Positions 47,401-59,075 of a stretch of 64,000 nucleotides of DNA are shown one piece after another. This DNA comes from Taxawa tesnikishii (nom. ined.) (Eukaryota; Ascomycota; Dothideomycetes; Dothideales). A model generated the notes under the pieces. The model ran no database searches and was not told where the DNA came from. It worked only from the letters and a program-made list of their open reading frames with translations. The position numbers and the translations under genes are program-made. The DNA lies in contig JAPDRO010000009.1 of NCBI GenBank assembly GCA_030247885.1, positions 1,116,001 through 1,180,000 on the forward strand, given 5' to 3'. The first letter of the stretch is position 1, and each line of letters starts with the position of its first letter.

Positions 47401-47850
47401 GGGTGTGATGGCCTCGAAATCCTGCAGAATACATATGCCGTAGGTGTTTCCGAGAATCTTCTCCGTCTCTTTGTAGTACACATATCGGATGTCCTGCGTG
47501 GACACGAACAGCTCGAACGGGTCTTCAGTATCCACGTCCCGGATGCCGCGCTTGATTTCCTTCTTGATCTTCTTTTCCCTCTTCTTGCGGTGACTTGTAA
47601 ATCCGAGCAGCTTGTTCTTGTAGGCCCAGAGAACTTTCTTGTTGAGTTTGATGTCGACATTAAGAAGGATATGATACAGATTAACTATTACGTCCTTTTG
47701 GCGGTCTCCTACAACAACGAAAAAGCTGCGCTTCTTCTCCTGTGCGCCATTCCGGATAAGCGCAGGAATGCGCGAGTCGCTGGCCCATCGTTAGTGTCTC
47801 ACACGGTACAAAAGACCAGCTTCCAGCTCTTACATCGCCTTCTTCACCAT
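44456..47850 (-). CDS. kre33: RNA cytidine acetyltransferase Kre33/NAT10
   Basis: Exons 47834..47850, 44746..47779 and 44456..44672; about 1089 aa. Kre33 makes N4-acetylcytidine in 18S rRNA and in tRNA and is needed to build the small ribosomal subunit in the nucleolus. The start MVKKAIDSRIPALIRNGAQ is formed across intron 1 and is the normal family N-terminus. Seen: KKVLWAYKNKLLGFTSHRKK, NTYGICILQDFEAITPN, P-loop TAGRGRGKSAALG (about 285), ELLVIDEAAAIPLPLV, SRGCPHP-like site written STRGCPHPSQCQ, acetyltransferase part ARVVRIATNPDYTNMGYGSR, then VGITSPLHKFWKRAGF-like sequence and a Lys-rich nucleolar tail ending KKSKKGKKSR. Breaks at 46853-46856 (GGGG) and 45948-45950 (GGG), one base short each. 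Divergent from MRC1 by 561 bp. Confidence 0.93.
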
Positions 47851-48411
47851 CTTCTCCCGCCTTCCACCGCCTGTGGCACCGCTAGATGAAGCTCTCGTAG
47901 GGAAACAGCCTTTCGCGCAAAGCTATAGCTGACAGATAAATGTACCGCAAATGGTACAGCTGGTACAGGCTGGGTTTACAGGCTGGGTTTGCAGGCCGGG
48001 GTCGAGGTAATATAGTTTGCAGAGGATGAAGCGAGTGTCTTTGGCATGTGCGGCGCAAAAGTCTCGAAACTTTGACCAGAAGCATTTGCTACCCCGGATT
48101 CCGAATTCTGAGCCTTATCGCCGTTAGGGCTGCCCGAAAAGGTTCGAAATTTCGGCTAATGCCAACCGACGTTCCACAGGCTCGAGCTCTTTGCGCGAAG
48201 CGCGACGCGAACACGACTTCGCGTCATTCTCCAAACGCGAATCCAGCCATCTCGTCTCATACCCACCAGTACACTGCAGTCTTCCTCGTCCTTCCTCGCA
48301 GCCTATACTCGATACCACAATTGATACTCCAGTCTTGCACCTTTCTATTTCTCATGCATTGAAGCGTTTCCCTCCTATCTATATTATACGATATCCAACA
48401 TACCATACGCC
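47851..48411. promoter_or_regulatory. Divergent promoter KRE33 / MRC1
   Basis: Shared 561-bp upstream region. It holds the ACGCGA cluster nearer MRC1 and a CAGGCTGGGTTTACAGGCTGGGTTTGCAGGC-type short direct repeat at about 47968-47996 (units of about 14 bp). Confidence 0.5.
48205..48240. promoter_or_regulatory. Three MCB-like ACGCGA sites before MRC1
   Basis: ACGCGA at 48205-48210 and 48235-48240, and its reverse complement TCGCGT at 48219-48224, 170-205 bp before the MRC1 ATG. ACGCGA differs from the full MCB by one base and is accepted by some MBF-type factors. MRC1 is expressed for S phase, so the cluster fits. Confidence 0.4.
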
Positions 48412-51400
48412 ATGTCTGGACCTTCCACTCCAGCGCGTTCAAGCCGCACTTCGACGCCGGCATCCGCGTCTTCAGCAGCATACAACCGAGAAAGCAGAAT
48501 CAACGCATTACTAGCGTTCAGCGATGACTCCGAGGACGAAGTTGCACCAACGTCCAAACCTGTCGGTGCTGCAAACCCAACACTAGCTTTGAAAGGACAA
48601 CCATCAAAAGCGGCACATTCAAGGAAGCATCGGGATGATACTGAAGAAAGCGAGAGCGAGGATGACGAGCCAGTATCGAAGCCTCGCGGCAGAGTAGCGG
48701 CAAGAATGACAGGCAATGGCTTGTCAGCAGCCAGGGAGGCATCCACTTCAGAAGAAGAGGAAGATGGGGAAGATGTGTATGAAAAAATTCGCCAACAGCT
48801 TATGACCCGCAAGCAGAAAGATGCTTCTGCACCTTCAAAGGAGGGCAACACCACAGATAACCAAAAAACCAGCAAAAACAGGGCATCAACACCTGCTGCA
48901 CCATCATCGCCATTCCACACAGAATCACCTTCACAACGAGAGATAGCTTCACAATCACGCACTCTTCCGGCCTCTCGGAATTCCACTCCTGGGTTGTTTG
49001 TGTCGCCTAGACCGCCACGACAGGCGGAGGCTCTTGCAAATATAGTGGATTCCCGGTCCGGTTCTGACTCTGACCTTCCTAGCGACATCATCAACAACTC
49101 TCGCGTACAACAGCTAGTTGCGCGCCGAAGACAAGAACGCTTGGCTAGAGAAGGTGAGGAAAAGAAAAGGCTCGAAGCACGAAGAGAGCGTGCTGCACAG
49201 GCTGCGGAACTTTTTGAAGATGATGACGAGGTGGATAAGCTCGTGGAAAAGAAACTCACTCAGCAAGCCAGACCTACTAGGAAAGCAAGTAAGAAGGCTA
49301 TCGAGGAGATGAACAGGGAGACTCAACGCATGAACCGGAACATGCAGTTGACACATCAAGCCAAGGTTAAGACGCGGTTCACCACTCAGGATTTTCTTAC
49401 CAGATTTATGCGCAACAAGCCGCAACAACCTGCCGCAGCCCTGGACGGTGGTGCCGATCAGACTGTTACGAACTCTTCTTCCGTGGCTCCTTCCTCCGAC
49501 AACGAAGTTGACAAGGACACCCCCTTCAAGCCCTCCAAGCGTTGATGCCCCCGGCTCTACAGAGAAACCTCAAACCCATCCACAGAATTTCGTGGGAGGC
49601 GTGTTTGACCCGGGAATGTCTGACGAGGAGCCGACTATGGAAGGAATCCTGTCGCAACCAAAACGGAAAATCGACAAGGGCAAAGCACCAATGCTTCCGA
49701 AGTCGGCCCATGTGCCACCAGTTGAGGCGCATCCGGCCCCAGTTCCAGCACACCAGGTTCGGTTCAATCCTCCGCCGAAGATTGTACATGCTAGAGACGA
49801 TCTATCCGACGATGATCTGGAGATCGTGCCCAGTCGACTTGCCATATTCGACAAACTCCCGGTTCGCAAATCTACAGGGTCACGCTCTTCGCTCATGTTT
49901 CAACGCCTTGCCAACAACGGGCACGAAAAGATCCGCTCAAAAGACGGCAGGCCGTCCATGACACCAGCAGAACTAGAGGCACAGCTTCGTAGGCAAGCAA
50001 AGCTGCAGGCGCAGCGCGAGCGTGATGAGAAGATTGCTGCTTTGAAAGCGAGGGGCATCGTGGTCATGACTGCAGAAGAACGGGAGAAGGAACAGATGGA
50101 AATCGAGAATGCGCTTGAAAAGGCAAGGCGAGAAGCTGACGAGATTCGAAGGAAGGAGAAAGAAGAGAACAAAAAGAACGGGGTTAGAGAAGAAGATCTG
50201 CTTGCTAGTGATGATGAAAGTGGAGACGACTATGTTGCCAGCGAGGAGGGAGAGGATGAGGGACCGGCTGAACTGGAGATCTCCGGTTCAGAAGATGAAG
50301 AGCGCGATGAAGGCGATGAAGGAGATTCATCTGGCCTTGAGGTTAACGGCTTACTCGACAACGAAGCAGGCGAAGATGCTGAAGACGAGGAGCTCGACGA
50401 GGAGGAACAGCCGACTGAAAGCGAAGTCGGTACGAACAGCCCACAGAGGACATTTTCCCGCCGAGCAAGCAGAAAGAAGAGGGTAATCGAAGACGACGAA
50501 GACGAAGCTCCTTCATCCGTCGCAAAAGACGATCCTCACCCGAATCACTCCCTTGTTAATGATGAGCTTGCGGCAGCGTTTGGATTTGGACCCACTGGAG
50601 CAGCGCCTCTGGGCATGTCGCAGATGTTCGCGGGTACAATGGAGGCTTCACCCACTCAACTAGATACTCAAGGCTTTAGCCAGGATCAGGATTCACTTGA
50701 TGCGCTTCGCCACATACCATCAGCGCCACTGCCAACTTTCGTACCGAACACAGCAGAAGAGTCTCAAGATGCAACGGTGCAGGACAGCCAGGCGGGAGCA
50801 GTGCAGACTCAACAGCCTACGCAGGCAATCAACCTCGACTTTGGCAGTCCGGCGATGCATTCCCCGGCAATCACACGAATGACGCAGTTTTCGCCAATGC
50901 CAGATCCCTCTCAAGACGTAGGGTTCGGAATGTCTCGCTCACCAGCTGGTTTCCGTGCGCCTCGTTCGACCATCGATACAGTGATCCTGCCTGTGCCGGA
51001 CTCTCCTGTGGCGCAGAGGAAAGGCCGTCTCATCAGACGTGCTCAGGTTGCCGAAGACCCTGATGGCGAGGCGCCTGCCTCAGCTGACGATCCACCAGAG
51101 ATGACGAAATCAAACGTCTTTGACATTATGCGCAAGGCCGCGTCGAAGCCTGTAGAGATTCCGTTTGACAAGAAGAAGAGCGAAGCTAAAGACATGATCG
51201 AGGAACAGGCCGAGGAATCCGAAGACGAGTATGCGGGACTTGGCGGCGCGGATGACGATGCGAGTGGAGACGAGGCGGACGAAGCGGACAAGCAGATGAT
51301 CGACGAGAGCGAGATCAAGGTGGATGAACGAGAGCTTGCCGCTTACTATGCGTGGGTAACCTAATCATCCAATCTCCCAAAGCTGTTTGCTGACAGTGCT

Positions 51401-52478
51401 GTGCAGAGACAAAGTTCGCGCGGAGGATGAGGCCCGTACGTCGAAGCTGTACAAGGACCTCGTTTCCGGTGCTCTTCGCCGCAAGCGCATGGGAGCGTTC
51501 GATCTGGATTCGGACGAAGACGAACAAATTGCCGAGCGAAGACGCATGAAGCAACGTGAGGAAGCCCGCAAACGAAGACTGCTGCTCGAAGATGAGAGGA
51601 TCGGCAAGCTCGGGGCGGACCAAAAGAAAGAGGCCTTTCTTCGTGCCATTGAAGACAGGGATGATGATGATGACGACTTGGACTTCTTGGATGGCAAAGA
51701 TGCAGATGAAAAAGCCGCGGTTCCAGATTCGCAAGATACATCCTCGCAGCAGGGCACTCAAGCCAGCGATACCACTACGCAGCCACTTGCGCAGGTTTCG
51801 GGAAATGCGCTCAAGAGAAAAGCCGAAGACTCATATGACAATGCTCGGAAGAGACTGCCAGCCGCCTCTCGTCGCACTCATCACGACGCCTTCCGGAAGC
51901 CCACATCGTTGGCCGAAGTGAAGGAATCAGTCTCATTCCTGATCGACGAACCCAACGCCGAGGAGATGCTGATCGACCTTTCCGACTCGGAGCAGGAAGA
52001 CAACGCTCCGCCATCCCTCACAAGCATCGCGCAAGAACGTGCACCCTTCGCAGCACGCCGCACAGCAGCCAAGCCCGAAATCATCGACCGCCTTATCCTC
52101 CAAAAGACATCCTCCGCCACCGAATCCGGCAACGCCAATACAAGCAGCGGCACCATGGCCTTCGTCGCACCATCCTCAAAGGCTTTCTCATCCTTCAAAA
52201 CACCCTCGTTGCTCCGTCGCGCCACCACCAATCTCTCGAAAGATTCCCAGTCGATGCCGCCGCCAGCACTTAATAGGGACAACTCGGCCGATTCAGGGGT
52301 CAGACGGGGTGGGAGCAAGAAAAGCAGTATCAACTACGCAGCCAGAGAGGCGGAGCGGAGAGCCGTGCTCGAGAGGGCTTCGGAGCGGAAGCGCAGGGAG
52401 AATGTGGAGAGGATCAAGGGAATGAGGAAGAGTGGCGGGCTGGACATGTTGAAGGGGTTTGGGTCCGGATTTGAGTAG
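48412..52478 (+). CDS. mrc1: Mrc1/Claspin, replication-checkpoint mediator
   Basis: Exons 48412..51351 and 51407..52478; about 1337 aa. Mrc1 travels with the replication fork and passes the stalled-fork signal from Mec1/ATR to Rad53/Chk2-type kinases. The whole protein is highly charged and mostly disordered. Seen: N-terminal TPASASSAAYNRESRINALL followed by AFSDDSEDE (family start), coiled Arg/Glu/Lys blocks, several SQ/TQ sites (SQDQDS, QTQQPTQ, DSQDTSSQQ) that such kinases could phosphorylate, acidic runs, and the Mrc1-like core DERELAAYYADKVRAEDEAR joined across the only intron and followed by YKDLVSGALRRKRMGAFDLD. One break at 49520-49524 (CCCCC) needs two more C to restore the frame. 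Upstream ACGCGA sites fit S-phase expression. Confidence 0.88.
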
Positions 52479-53391
52479 TCTCGCCAGATTGATGATAGAG
52501 TAACTTTTGGATTATCAAGGCATTGGCCGTCTACGTCTACACCTACATCTTAGCATTAGCGTAAGGTTGTCATGTGATTGGATTTCAGCAGTATTAATTG
52601 AGTGGACGGATCGGACTTCTACAAAAACAGCTATGGCGGAGGTGATCCCGACGCGGTTCTTTCACTTCGGAGTTGAGCCCGCTCGGCGGAGGTACATCCG
52701 CAACAAAAAGCAAAACCGCAATATTATACAACCAGTACAGCGATTTTGATTTGGCGGAAAGCAAATGAAGAGAAACTAACATCAGGTAAGCGTCGGGGGC
52801 GAGCCTGACCGTATACATAACGCTCTATCCACTCAGCAGTGGTGCGTGCTACAGACAGGTGGCCACTGAAGGAGATTAAAGGGTTGAAGCCAACACGGAT
52901 ACGATCCCACAGTGAGGCCTTGGCTCGTATATGGAAACATTGTGGTGTGATTTTCGAGGTATAACCATCACCCTCCATAGACCGGCAATTGGTAGCTGAT
53001 GCGAGAAAGAGGCCGGTACGGCTTGACCTTCTGGGAATACGCAGCCAATGCACGTCCGCGGTATAGGCGCCGGGAGACTTGCGGGATCGTTGAAGAGGCC
53101 TGAAGAACGGTGAGGGGGTTGATGTAGAAACGCCCATCCAGATGACGTTAACGAAGTCGGTGAGAGATGACCTTGCACAAGAGTCTCTAGCATGAGCAAA
53201 CAGAAGCACAAGCACTGCGAGCACGACCACTACAAGCATGAGCTTGCCTTTACGATTGCATAAGCTCCCCTGTGCACACATGCTTGCCTCGCACGTCACG
53301 CGCCATCGTCCCGAAAATACAAGCAGTGAGAAGCGCAACAAGAACCGGGTGAATCGGTTTCCACACGCCCATACCGAACGTGAAAACCAAT
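52479..53391. other. Intergenic between convergent genes, with one weak ORF
   Basis: Lies between the 3' ends of MRC1 and the NmrA-like gene. A minus-strand open frame (52724..53281) is described separately. Otherwise nothing recognised. Confidence 0.45.
52724..53281 (-). CDS. Possible orphan protein with one membrane segment
   Basis: A 185-aa open frame starting MCAQGSLCNRKGKLMLVVVV. It has a strong hydrophobic stretch (LMLVVVVLAVLVLLFA) close to the N-terminus, which could be a signal anchor, followed by a polar, Arg/Ser-rich region without family likeness. It would overlap the 3' regions of two convergent genes. Coding status is doubtful; expression data or homologues in related species would be needed to accept it. 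Confidence 0.22.
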   Translation of the reverse strand: MCAQGSLCNRKGKLMLVVVVLAVLVLLFAHARDSCARSSLTDFVNVIWMGVSTSTPSPFFRPLQRSRKSPGAYTADVHWLRIPRRSSRTGLFLASATNCRSMEGDGYTSKITPQCFHIRAKASLWDRIRVGFNPLISFSGHLSVARTTAEWIERYVYGQARPRRLPDVSFSSFAFRQIKIAVLVV

Positions 53392-54574
53392 CTACTTGGC
53401 CTGCTTCATGATCTTCTTGATCTCTTCGGGCATGTCCTCGTAAACAGGCTTCGCCTTTCCGGCAATCACATCCTTGAGGAAGTCCTCAAACTTGATCCCC
53501 TGCAGATCAGGATACAGGTCCTTGGTCGTCAGGTAGCCGAGATACTTTGCATATTCGGGGGTATTGTCGCCACGCGCGCCCCAGGAGTACTGGTATTCAG
53601 CTGCGACAGACTTCATCATGGCTGCGAAGTCGCCTGGATTGGTCTTGAGCTTCTCCTTAGACTCGGAGATGGTGGTTTGGAGTTCCTCTGCAGATGTCTA
53701 CTCTCGTTGTCAGCCATGCGCGAGCTTTGCAGCCGGATGGAATTGATCCAGATCCGCAACGTACATATTTTCTTTCGAGAGTCTCGCCGCTCAGCTTCTC
53801 GAGGAGGTCGTATACTTGGTTCGGAGTCCACAGCTCGTCGTAGGCGAGCACGTACTTGTTGAGGGTACGCTCATCGTCGATGATCTTCGCGATGTACTTG
53901 CCGATATCGCGCAGATCGGTGAGTGCAGACGGAGTATTGCCATCTTTAATGAGCGTGCTCATCGGCGCTGCCATGTAGTCGATTTTACCAGATGGCAGGG
54001 CTGGAAAAGCGATCTGGTACCACCAGCCGACGTCTACGATGGTGTAGGGGAGGTACAGCTTCTTGATGTGGTTGTAGACTTCTTCTTTCTGAGATGGTAT
54101 TAGCGGGATATCTGTCAAGGTGAAGAAACACGGCACTCACCACGTCCCGCAGCCACATGATGCCGCCTGGTGGAGCAACAGTGATGAAGCCGCATGGCAG
54201 AAATCGCTTCACGCCAGCCTTCTTCGCCGCGGTGGCCAGTGGAATCTGGTCGAGTTGGTTGTGCGGGCCGATTGCCGAGACGACAACATCCACATCGGTG
54301 AGGACCTTGACGAGCTCGTCTTCCGGGCCAGTGAAGTCGGCAGGTACGATGTCGACGCCACGCTCCTTGAGAGCCACGTTGCCTTTTTGGAGACGGACGA
54401 GGGACGGACAAGCGCCATGATGGACTGTCATGAGCTGTAAATCTTGTATTCTGCGACTGATAAAACGTCAACTGCAGCGATACGTACGAGGTTGCCAGCT
54501 TCAAGCAGGCCGTTCATGATGGATTCGCCGGTTTGCCCTGCACCGCCGACAACCGCCACTTTCGTTGGTGCCAT
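53392..54574 (-). CDS. NmrA-like / isoflavone-reductase-type NAD(P)-binding protein
   Basis: Exons 54488..54574, 54141..54424, 53765..54088 and 53392..53697; about 333 aa. Atypical short-chain dehydrogenase with the Rossmann motif VAVVGGAGQTGESIMNGLLE at the start, then LVRPSSVSKKGNVALKERGV, DVDVVVSAIGPHNQLDQIPL, GVKRFLPCGF, YTIVDVGWWYQIAFPAL and the C-terminal ENDELPEEIKK-like tail (EDMPEEIKKIMKQAK). The isoflavone-reductase branch in fungi includes reductases acting on aromatic compounds and redox-sensing NmrA-like regulators; which applies here is open. Cytosolic, no signal peptide. The acceptor of intron 1 is the second CAG (TCATGACAG), since it alone gives ALVRPSS in frame. One break at 54384-54388 (TTTTT, one base short). 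Confidence 0.87.
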
Positions 54575-55168
54575 GTTTGAGGAAGAACGTTGTTCAAAGA
54601 GCAGCAAGATGGTTGTATGTAAAAGATGGAACGACTTAGCTGAAGAAATGCAGAGGACCGGGTATCTGTATAGGAAGGAGAGAGCTCCTGACCCTAAACA
54701 TTCGGAACGACTTTGCTTCCGCTGCTCGAACGGGTAGATCAATTTCCCAATCCCGAGTATTCGGTGCTATGTGGGATGCCTCAAGGTCACTGAGCTTGTG
54801 CTGGCGGAGGGATGTCATTACAGAATGTCTCCGCTGTTGCTCCACCGGCAGTTGCGGATTTCCCACAATCGGAAACTTGCTGACTAATGCCTTTTGTACA
54901 GGATCAACCACATTTCCATCAGGACTATACGAGACTACATATAGCTAAATGTGCGGGTACTTGGTCCAAAGAGCAACGACATCCAAGAGCAAAAGTCTTA
55001 TTGGGCCAGTGACGGATCGGATTATCCAAGTATGTTTTAATCGGCAACGCTTGGTGATACTGTACATGAAAACATCGCTTTCGCAACAGCAGATTGTGCT
55101 GTTGCTCCAGTGAGAATGGCAGCTTCGCAATCGTACACCAGAAAGCTTGTGGTCCTTCAACCCTCTCC
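54575..55168. other. Intergenic: NmrA-like promoter and assembly-factor 3' flank
   Basis: Both neighbours are on the minus strand. No gene, repeat or RNA recognised. Confidence 0.5.
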
Positions 55169-55910
55169 TCACCTTCTCCTAGCCGCCACGCCGGGAGACC
55201 AAGACTCTGGCTGCCAGTTCTCACCCGGTGTGCCCGTCTGCTGCTTCGGTCCCCAAGGCGCATCCCCTTCTCCCTCGTCTTGCCCTTGAACCTTCCTTCG
55301 GTAGTAGGCCTTCCTTCGCTTGCTCTCTGCACCTCAGGCGGGTCCGCCACGGCATTCTGGACGCCTTCGTGCTCGGTAGGCTCTGTCTGCGGAGCGTATC
55401 CAGCCGGATCTTTGACGCCGATTGCGGGCTGCGGTTGTTGCTTGTCAGGTGAGTCGAGGAACGAAGGTGCGCTGTTCCAGCGCTCGTCGGCTCTGGCTGC
55501 GAGGACCTGCATGCGCTCTTGCCGGGCTACGTCAAGCTGTTGTTCTTGTATCGATGGAGCGTCTTGCCGGGTGTGACGAAGCCACTGGTGCCACTGCGCT
55601 GTGGCGGACGGTGAGCTTTGCTGTGTTGAGTGCTGGATAGGTGGTCCTTACGTGAAATCTTTACATCGGCGTAATGGGCTCGGGAGCTGTATTTTACTAT
55701 TCTACGAAATCGGTTCGCGTTCAAGCGGTCCTTGAATTCCCAGAAGGTGTTGCCGGCCAGATCAGCGCCTATGTGATTGTCTGTTCAGCGATGACTCGTT
55801 GATGGCCGACCGATACTGGCAAGCATACCGACGAGAAACTGCCTCCTCCATGGGAGCTTCAGACTCTTCCATCTGAGCCACAATCGCTTGATGATGCCCG
55901 GTGCCGACAT
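55169..55910 (-). CDS. Complex I assembly factor, NDUFAF2/N7BML type (NDUFA12 superfamily)
   Basis: Exons 55829..55910, 55652..55768 and 55169..55598; about 209 aa. It helps assemble mitochondrial NADH:ubiquinone oxidoreductase. Seen: N-terminal IIKRLWLRWKSLKLPWRRQF, then LVGADLAGNTFWEFKDRLN across intron 1 and RFRRIVKYSSRAHYADVKIS, PQWHQWLRHTRQDAPS after intron 2, which together form the NDUFA12-like fold; a polar Pro/Glu-rich region; and the typical end DAPWGPKQQTGTPGENWQPE then SWSPGVAARRR. One break at 55264-55267 (CCCC, one base short); read as written the protein would miss this conserved end. The short basic N-terminus may act as mitochondrial signal. Divergent from the calponin-type gene by 329 bp. 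Confidence 0.85.
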
Positions 55911-56239
55911 GTTGGAGTAGCGTTGTTGATGGTTGCCATCTTCGCCGTTGCTGTGCGCAATGACTTGGTCGACGCCGGGGCAAATGTCGCCGTGACGTCG
56001 ACTCGCGAGCCCTCAAAACAGTCTTGGCACCAATCTCTAGCGGGGCAGCCCAATACCGGTTACCAATTCCCCAGGGCTACCCAGCACACATAAACACATA
56101 CATACATCCTTGGAACAGATCGCCTTCTCCCTCTTTTCTGATTACTTGGCCACTCATCGCCATCTGTATCAGAGCGCTGCTGACCCGGATTGCGCTGTAG
56201 AGCATCAATATACGGCACTGGCTGACGCAGCATACCAAG
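55911..56239. promoter_or_regulatory. Divergent promoter, assembly factor / calponin-type gene
   Basis: A 329-bp space between two divergent starts. No clear motif. Confidence 0.5.
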
Positions 56240-58332
56240 ATGGCATCCGTGTCTTCCCTGGACCAGGACATGCGTAACCTGCGCCTCTCGAGGTATACGC
56301 CGCAGGCCGCTAGCGAGGTCCGAACATGGATCGAGGACACACTCGGTGAGGAACTGCCACCAGGCGACCTGCTGGATGCACTCAAAGACGGCGTTGCATT
56401 GTGCAGGTAGGTTCCTCGACTTGGAGCACCGCCTCACCTGAAACACTGCTGACGCGTCTTCCAGACTGGCGAACCTAGCTCTGCCTCCACCAGGTGTCAA
56501 GTTCAAGAAATCGGCCATGCCTTTCATCCAGATGGAGAATATCTCGCACTTCCTACGGGCTTGCGAGTCACCGCCGCTTAACATGCCAGCGCACGATCGC
56601 TTCCTGACAGTGGATTTATACGAAGCCAAAGACCCGGCTCAGGTCATCCAATGTATCGGCGCATTCAGCAGAGTCGCCAACGCTGCAGATCCCTCCCGGT
56701 TTCCTACCACTATTGGTCCGAAACGGGTAGGAGCGTCGAGTCCCTCAACAACCGGTTATAACCCCACAAGGAATGGAGGCGCATTCCGAAACAACTCAAG
56801 CTACAATTCTCCAAAACCTTCAGCAGCGCTGCCTTCAGCCAGAGCTCTGAGTCCAACAACTACCGGCGGTTCAACAGGTTCATCTGGACTCAAGTCGCCC
56901 GTAGGTTCAGTAAGCAGTTGGAGCAAGAAAGGCGATGAAGGAGTAACAAGCCCCGCGTGGAACATTGCCCAGTACGGATACATGGGTGGTGCAAGTCAGG
57001 GCAACCAGGGTATCGCGTTCGGGGCAAGAAGACAAATCACAACCGCCGCGCCACACGTGCCCAATGCTGCAGAGAAAGAGCGTAGGCGACGCGAGAAGGA
57101 GGCAGAAGACGAGCGCTTGAGGATCCAAGCAGATGAGGCTGAGGAGAAGAGACGGGTCGAGCGTGAAGCAGAAGAAGAGCGTCAGAGAGTCGAAGAAGAA
57201 CAAAGATGGGAGGAGGAGTCACGGCGAACACGCGAGCAAGAGAAGAAGCGACTCGAGGAGCAGAAGCGGCAATGGGAGGAGCAGGAGCGGAGGTGGCAAG
57301 CGGATGAAGAGGCGAGGTTGAAGGAGGAGGCCGAGATGCAACGCAAGATGGAAACAAAGTCACCGCGATCGAGGGCGACAAGTGATGCCAGACTGAAGGG
57401 TCAGTTTTTGAGTCAGTATCAGGCAGAAGAAGCCGCGTCTGGACGTGGTGCGGATGGATCAGCAGACACGCCGGAACGTGCCAGGGTTCGCGAGCTTGAA
57501 AAGCAACTCGAAGAGGCCAGGGAGCGCGAGCGGCAGTATATGATGGAGCGCGAGGAGCGCATGAGGCAGGAGAACGACCGCTCGCATCCTCAACTGGCAA
57601 ACCTGCCGGACCGCACACCAAGGCCACCTTCGCCGAAAGACAGTGAAGTTTCGTGGGCGCCTGACGAACGTGAGTATCTTCGTACCGAGTGGAGGAACAA
57701 CAACCAGGCAACGCCATCCCGAGGGCCATTCGGTTCTGCGCGACCCCTGCCTACCCCTGGCTCAGGCACGATAAAGGCTCCTTCTCTACCCACTCGACCA
57801 TTGCCTGAGTCAGGCCCGCCCCTTCGCTGCCATCCCGTCCACTGCCGCAAACAGAGCCAACGGAAGCTCCGGCGACAAGGCCACTACCAGACCCGTCGGA
57901 ATACCAACCCGCACCGCAGGCGCCAAACCGTACCGATCGCTTCCTTGCCAACAACCCGGCGCCAACGGCAGCAAAGCCCCGGGCGCATCAGCCCGCCGAA
58001 ATGGGCTTCACCTCGTCTCTGGAAGAGCAGAACGACCGGGACAGACGCATCGCTTCGCAGCAGAAGACAAAAGCAGGCGGGTGGGCATCCAAGTCCCTAC
58101 TGGAGAGGGAAATGGAGCGCGAGCGTGAGCGCCAGCGCGAGTGGGAGGCCGGCCAGCAGGCTACCGTGAACGCGGCAAGGGACCTCAAAGAGGGTACTGG
58201 CGAGGGCCAGAGTTGGGACGTCAATCAGTATGGGTTCATAGGTGGTGATAACCAGGGCAGGGGAGTAGCTCGGGCAGTGGGATTGCGTTTGGGGGCAGGA
58301 GACAGATCATCGGACCCAGGCCGCCTAGATAG
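56240..58332 (+). CDS. Calponin-homology protein with calponin repeats and coiled coil
   Basis: Exons 56240..56406 and 56465..58332; about 678 aa. An actin-binding type protein. The CH domain is at about 15-150 (SEVRTWIEDTLGEELPPGDL, LKDGVALCRLANL across the intron, FKKSAMPFIQMENISHFLRA, VDLYEAKDPAQVIQCI). A first calponin-like repeat, WNIAQYGYMGGASQGNQGIA, is at about 235; then a long Glu/Arg/Lys coiled coil (about 275-440), a Pro-rich part, and a second repeat WDVNQYGFIGGDNQGRG continuing SGIAFGGRRQII at the C-terminus. It is much longer than yeast Scp1/transgelin, which has one CH domain and one repeat. Breaks at 57819-57822 (CCCC) and 58260-58263 (GGGG), one base short each; the second restores the last repeat. 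Confidence 0.86.
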
Positions 58333-59075
58333 ATGGAGTGAGTAGAGAGGTAGGACCGAGAAATATGGATGCAAATATCGAACACCGTTGCCGAGTGTCG
58401 TATCCGGCCACAAACAACCGTTGAGGCGCGAGCAGATCTGATGGGATCTTCACTACAAGCCCCAAGGCATCCCATCAAATCTGCACCTAGTGAATTTCGG
58501 GACCGAATACGACAGCTGCCGCTGTACCTGTCCTGAGCATTCATCTCATGTGTTCCGATTCGATGCGATTCGATCCGAGCGTGTGGCAGCGGCTGACACG
58601 AACGAGCAGCTGCGCGCCTGCCCACCTGCCTGCTGCAGATGTACGAGTGCAGCGCATCACCAACGCGTCGATTCCGTGTGAAGGATGTCGTGTCTTTGAT
58701 GGCGCATGACGCACGACCTCGGCGGTTCTGCTGCAAGCCGCGAGCCTTGCGGATTTCAGTTGGGCAGCCTTTTTCACATGATCCCTCACCGTACCGTACC
58801 GTACGGCTAGCCGCCTAACCGTACATATCCTACCACTGTTGTCCTGCAATAAACTTTCTCTCCTACAATATACTCTGTTTAATGGACTCCCGCTTGTCTA
58901 CTTATATCCGCTGCTTTGCTTCTTCTTCTTCTTCTCCTCCTCTGCAATAACCCTCAGTCAGGTACAACCAACACTTACAGCCGAAGCGCATACAAGCCAG
59001 TAATCGCATACACAGCATATCAGATACTCAGCTCTTCAAGAGAAAACACAGCGCTGAAAGGGCGCAACCAGCAAC
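58333..59075. other. Intergenic: calponin-type 3' flank and IFRD promoter
   Basis: Contains small simple repeats: GATTCGATGCGATTCGATCC (about 58558-58577), CCGTACCGTACCGTACGG (about 58790-58806) and a CTT run (58919-58935) before the IFRD start. No gene recognised. Confidence 0.5.
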
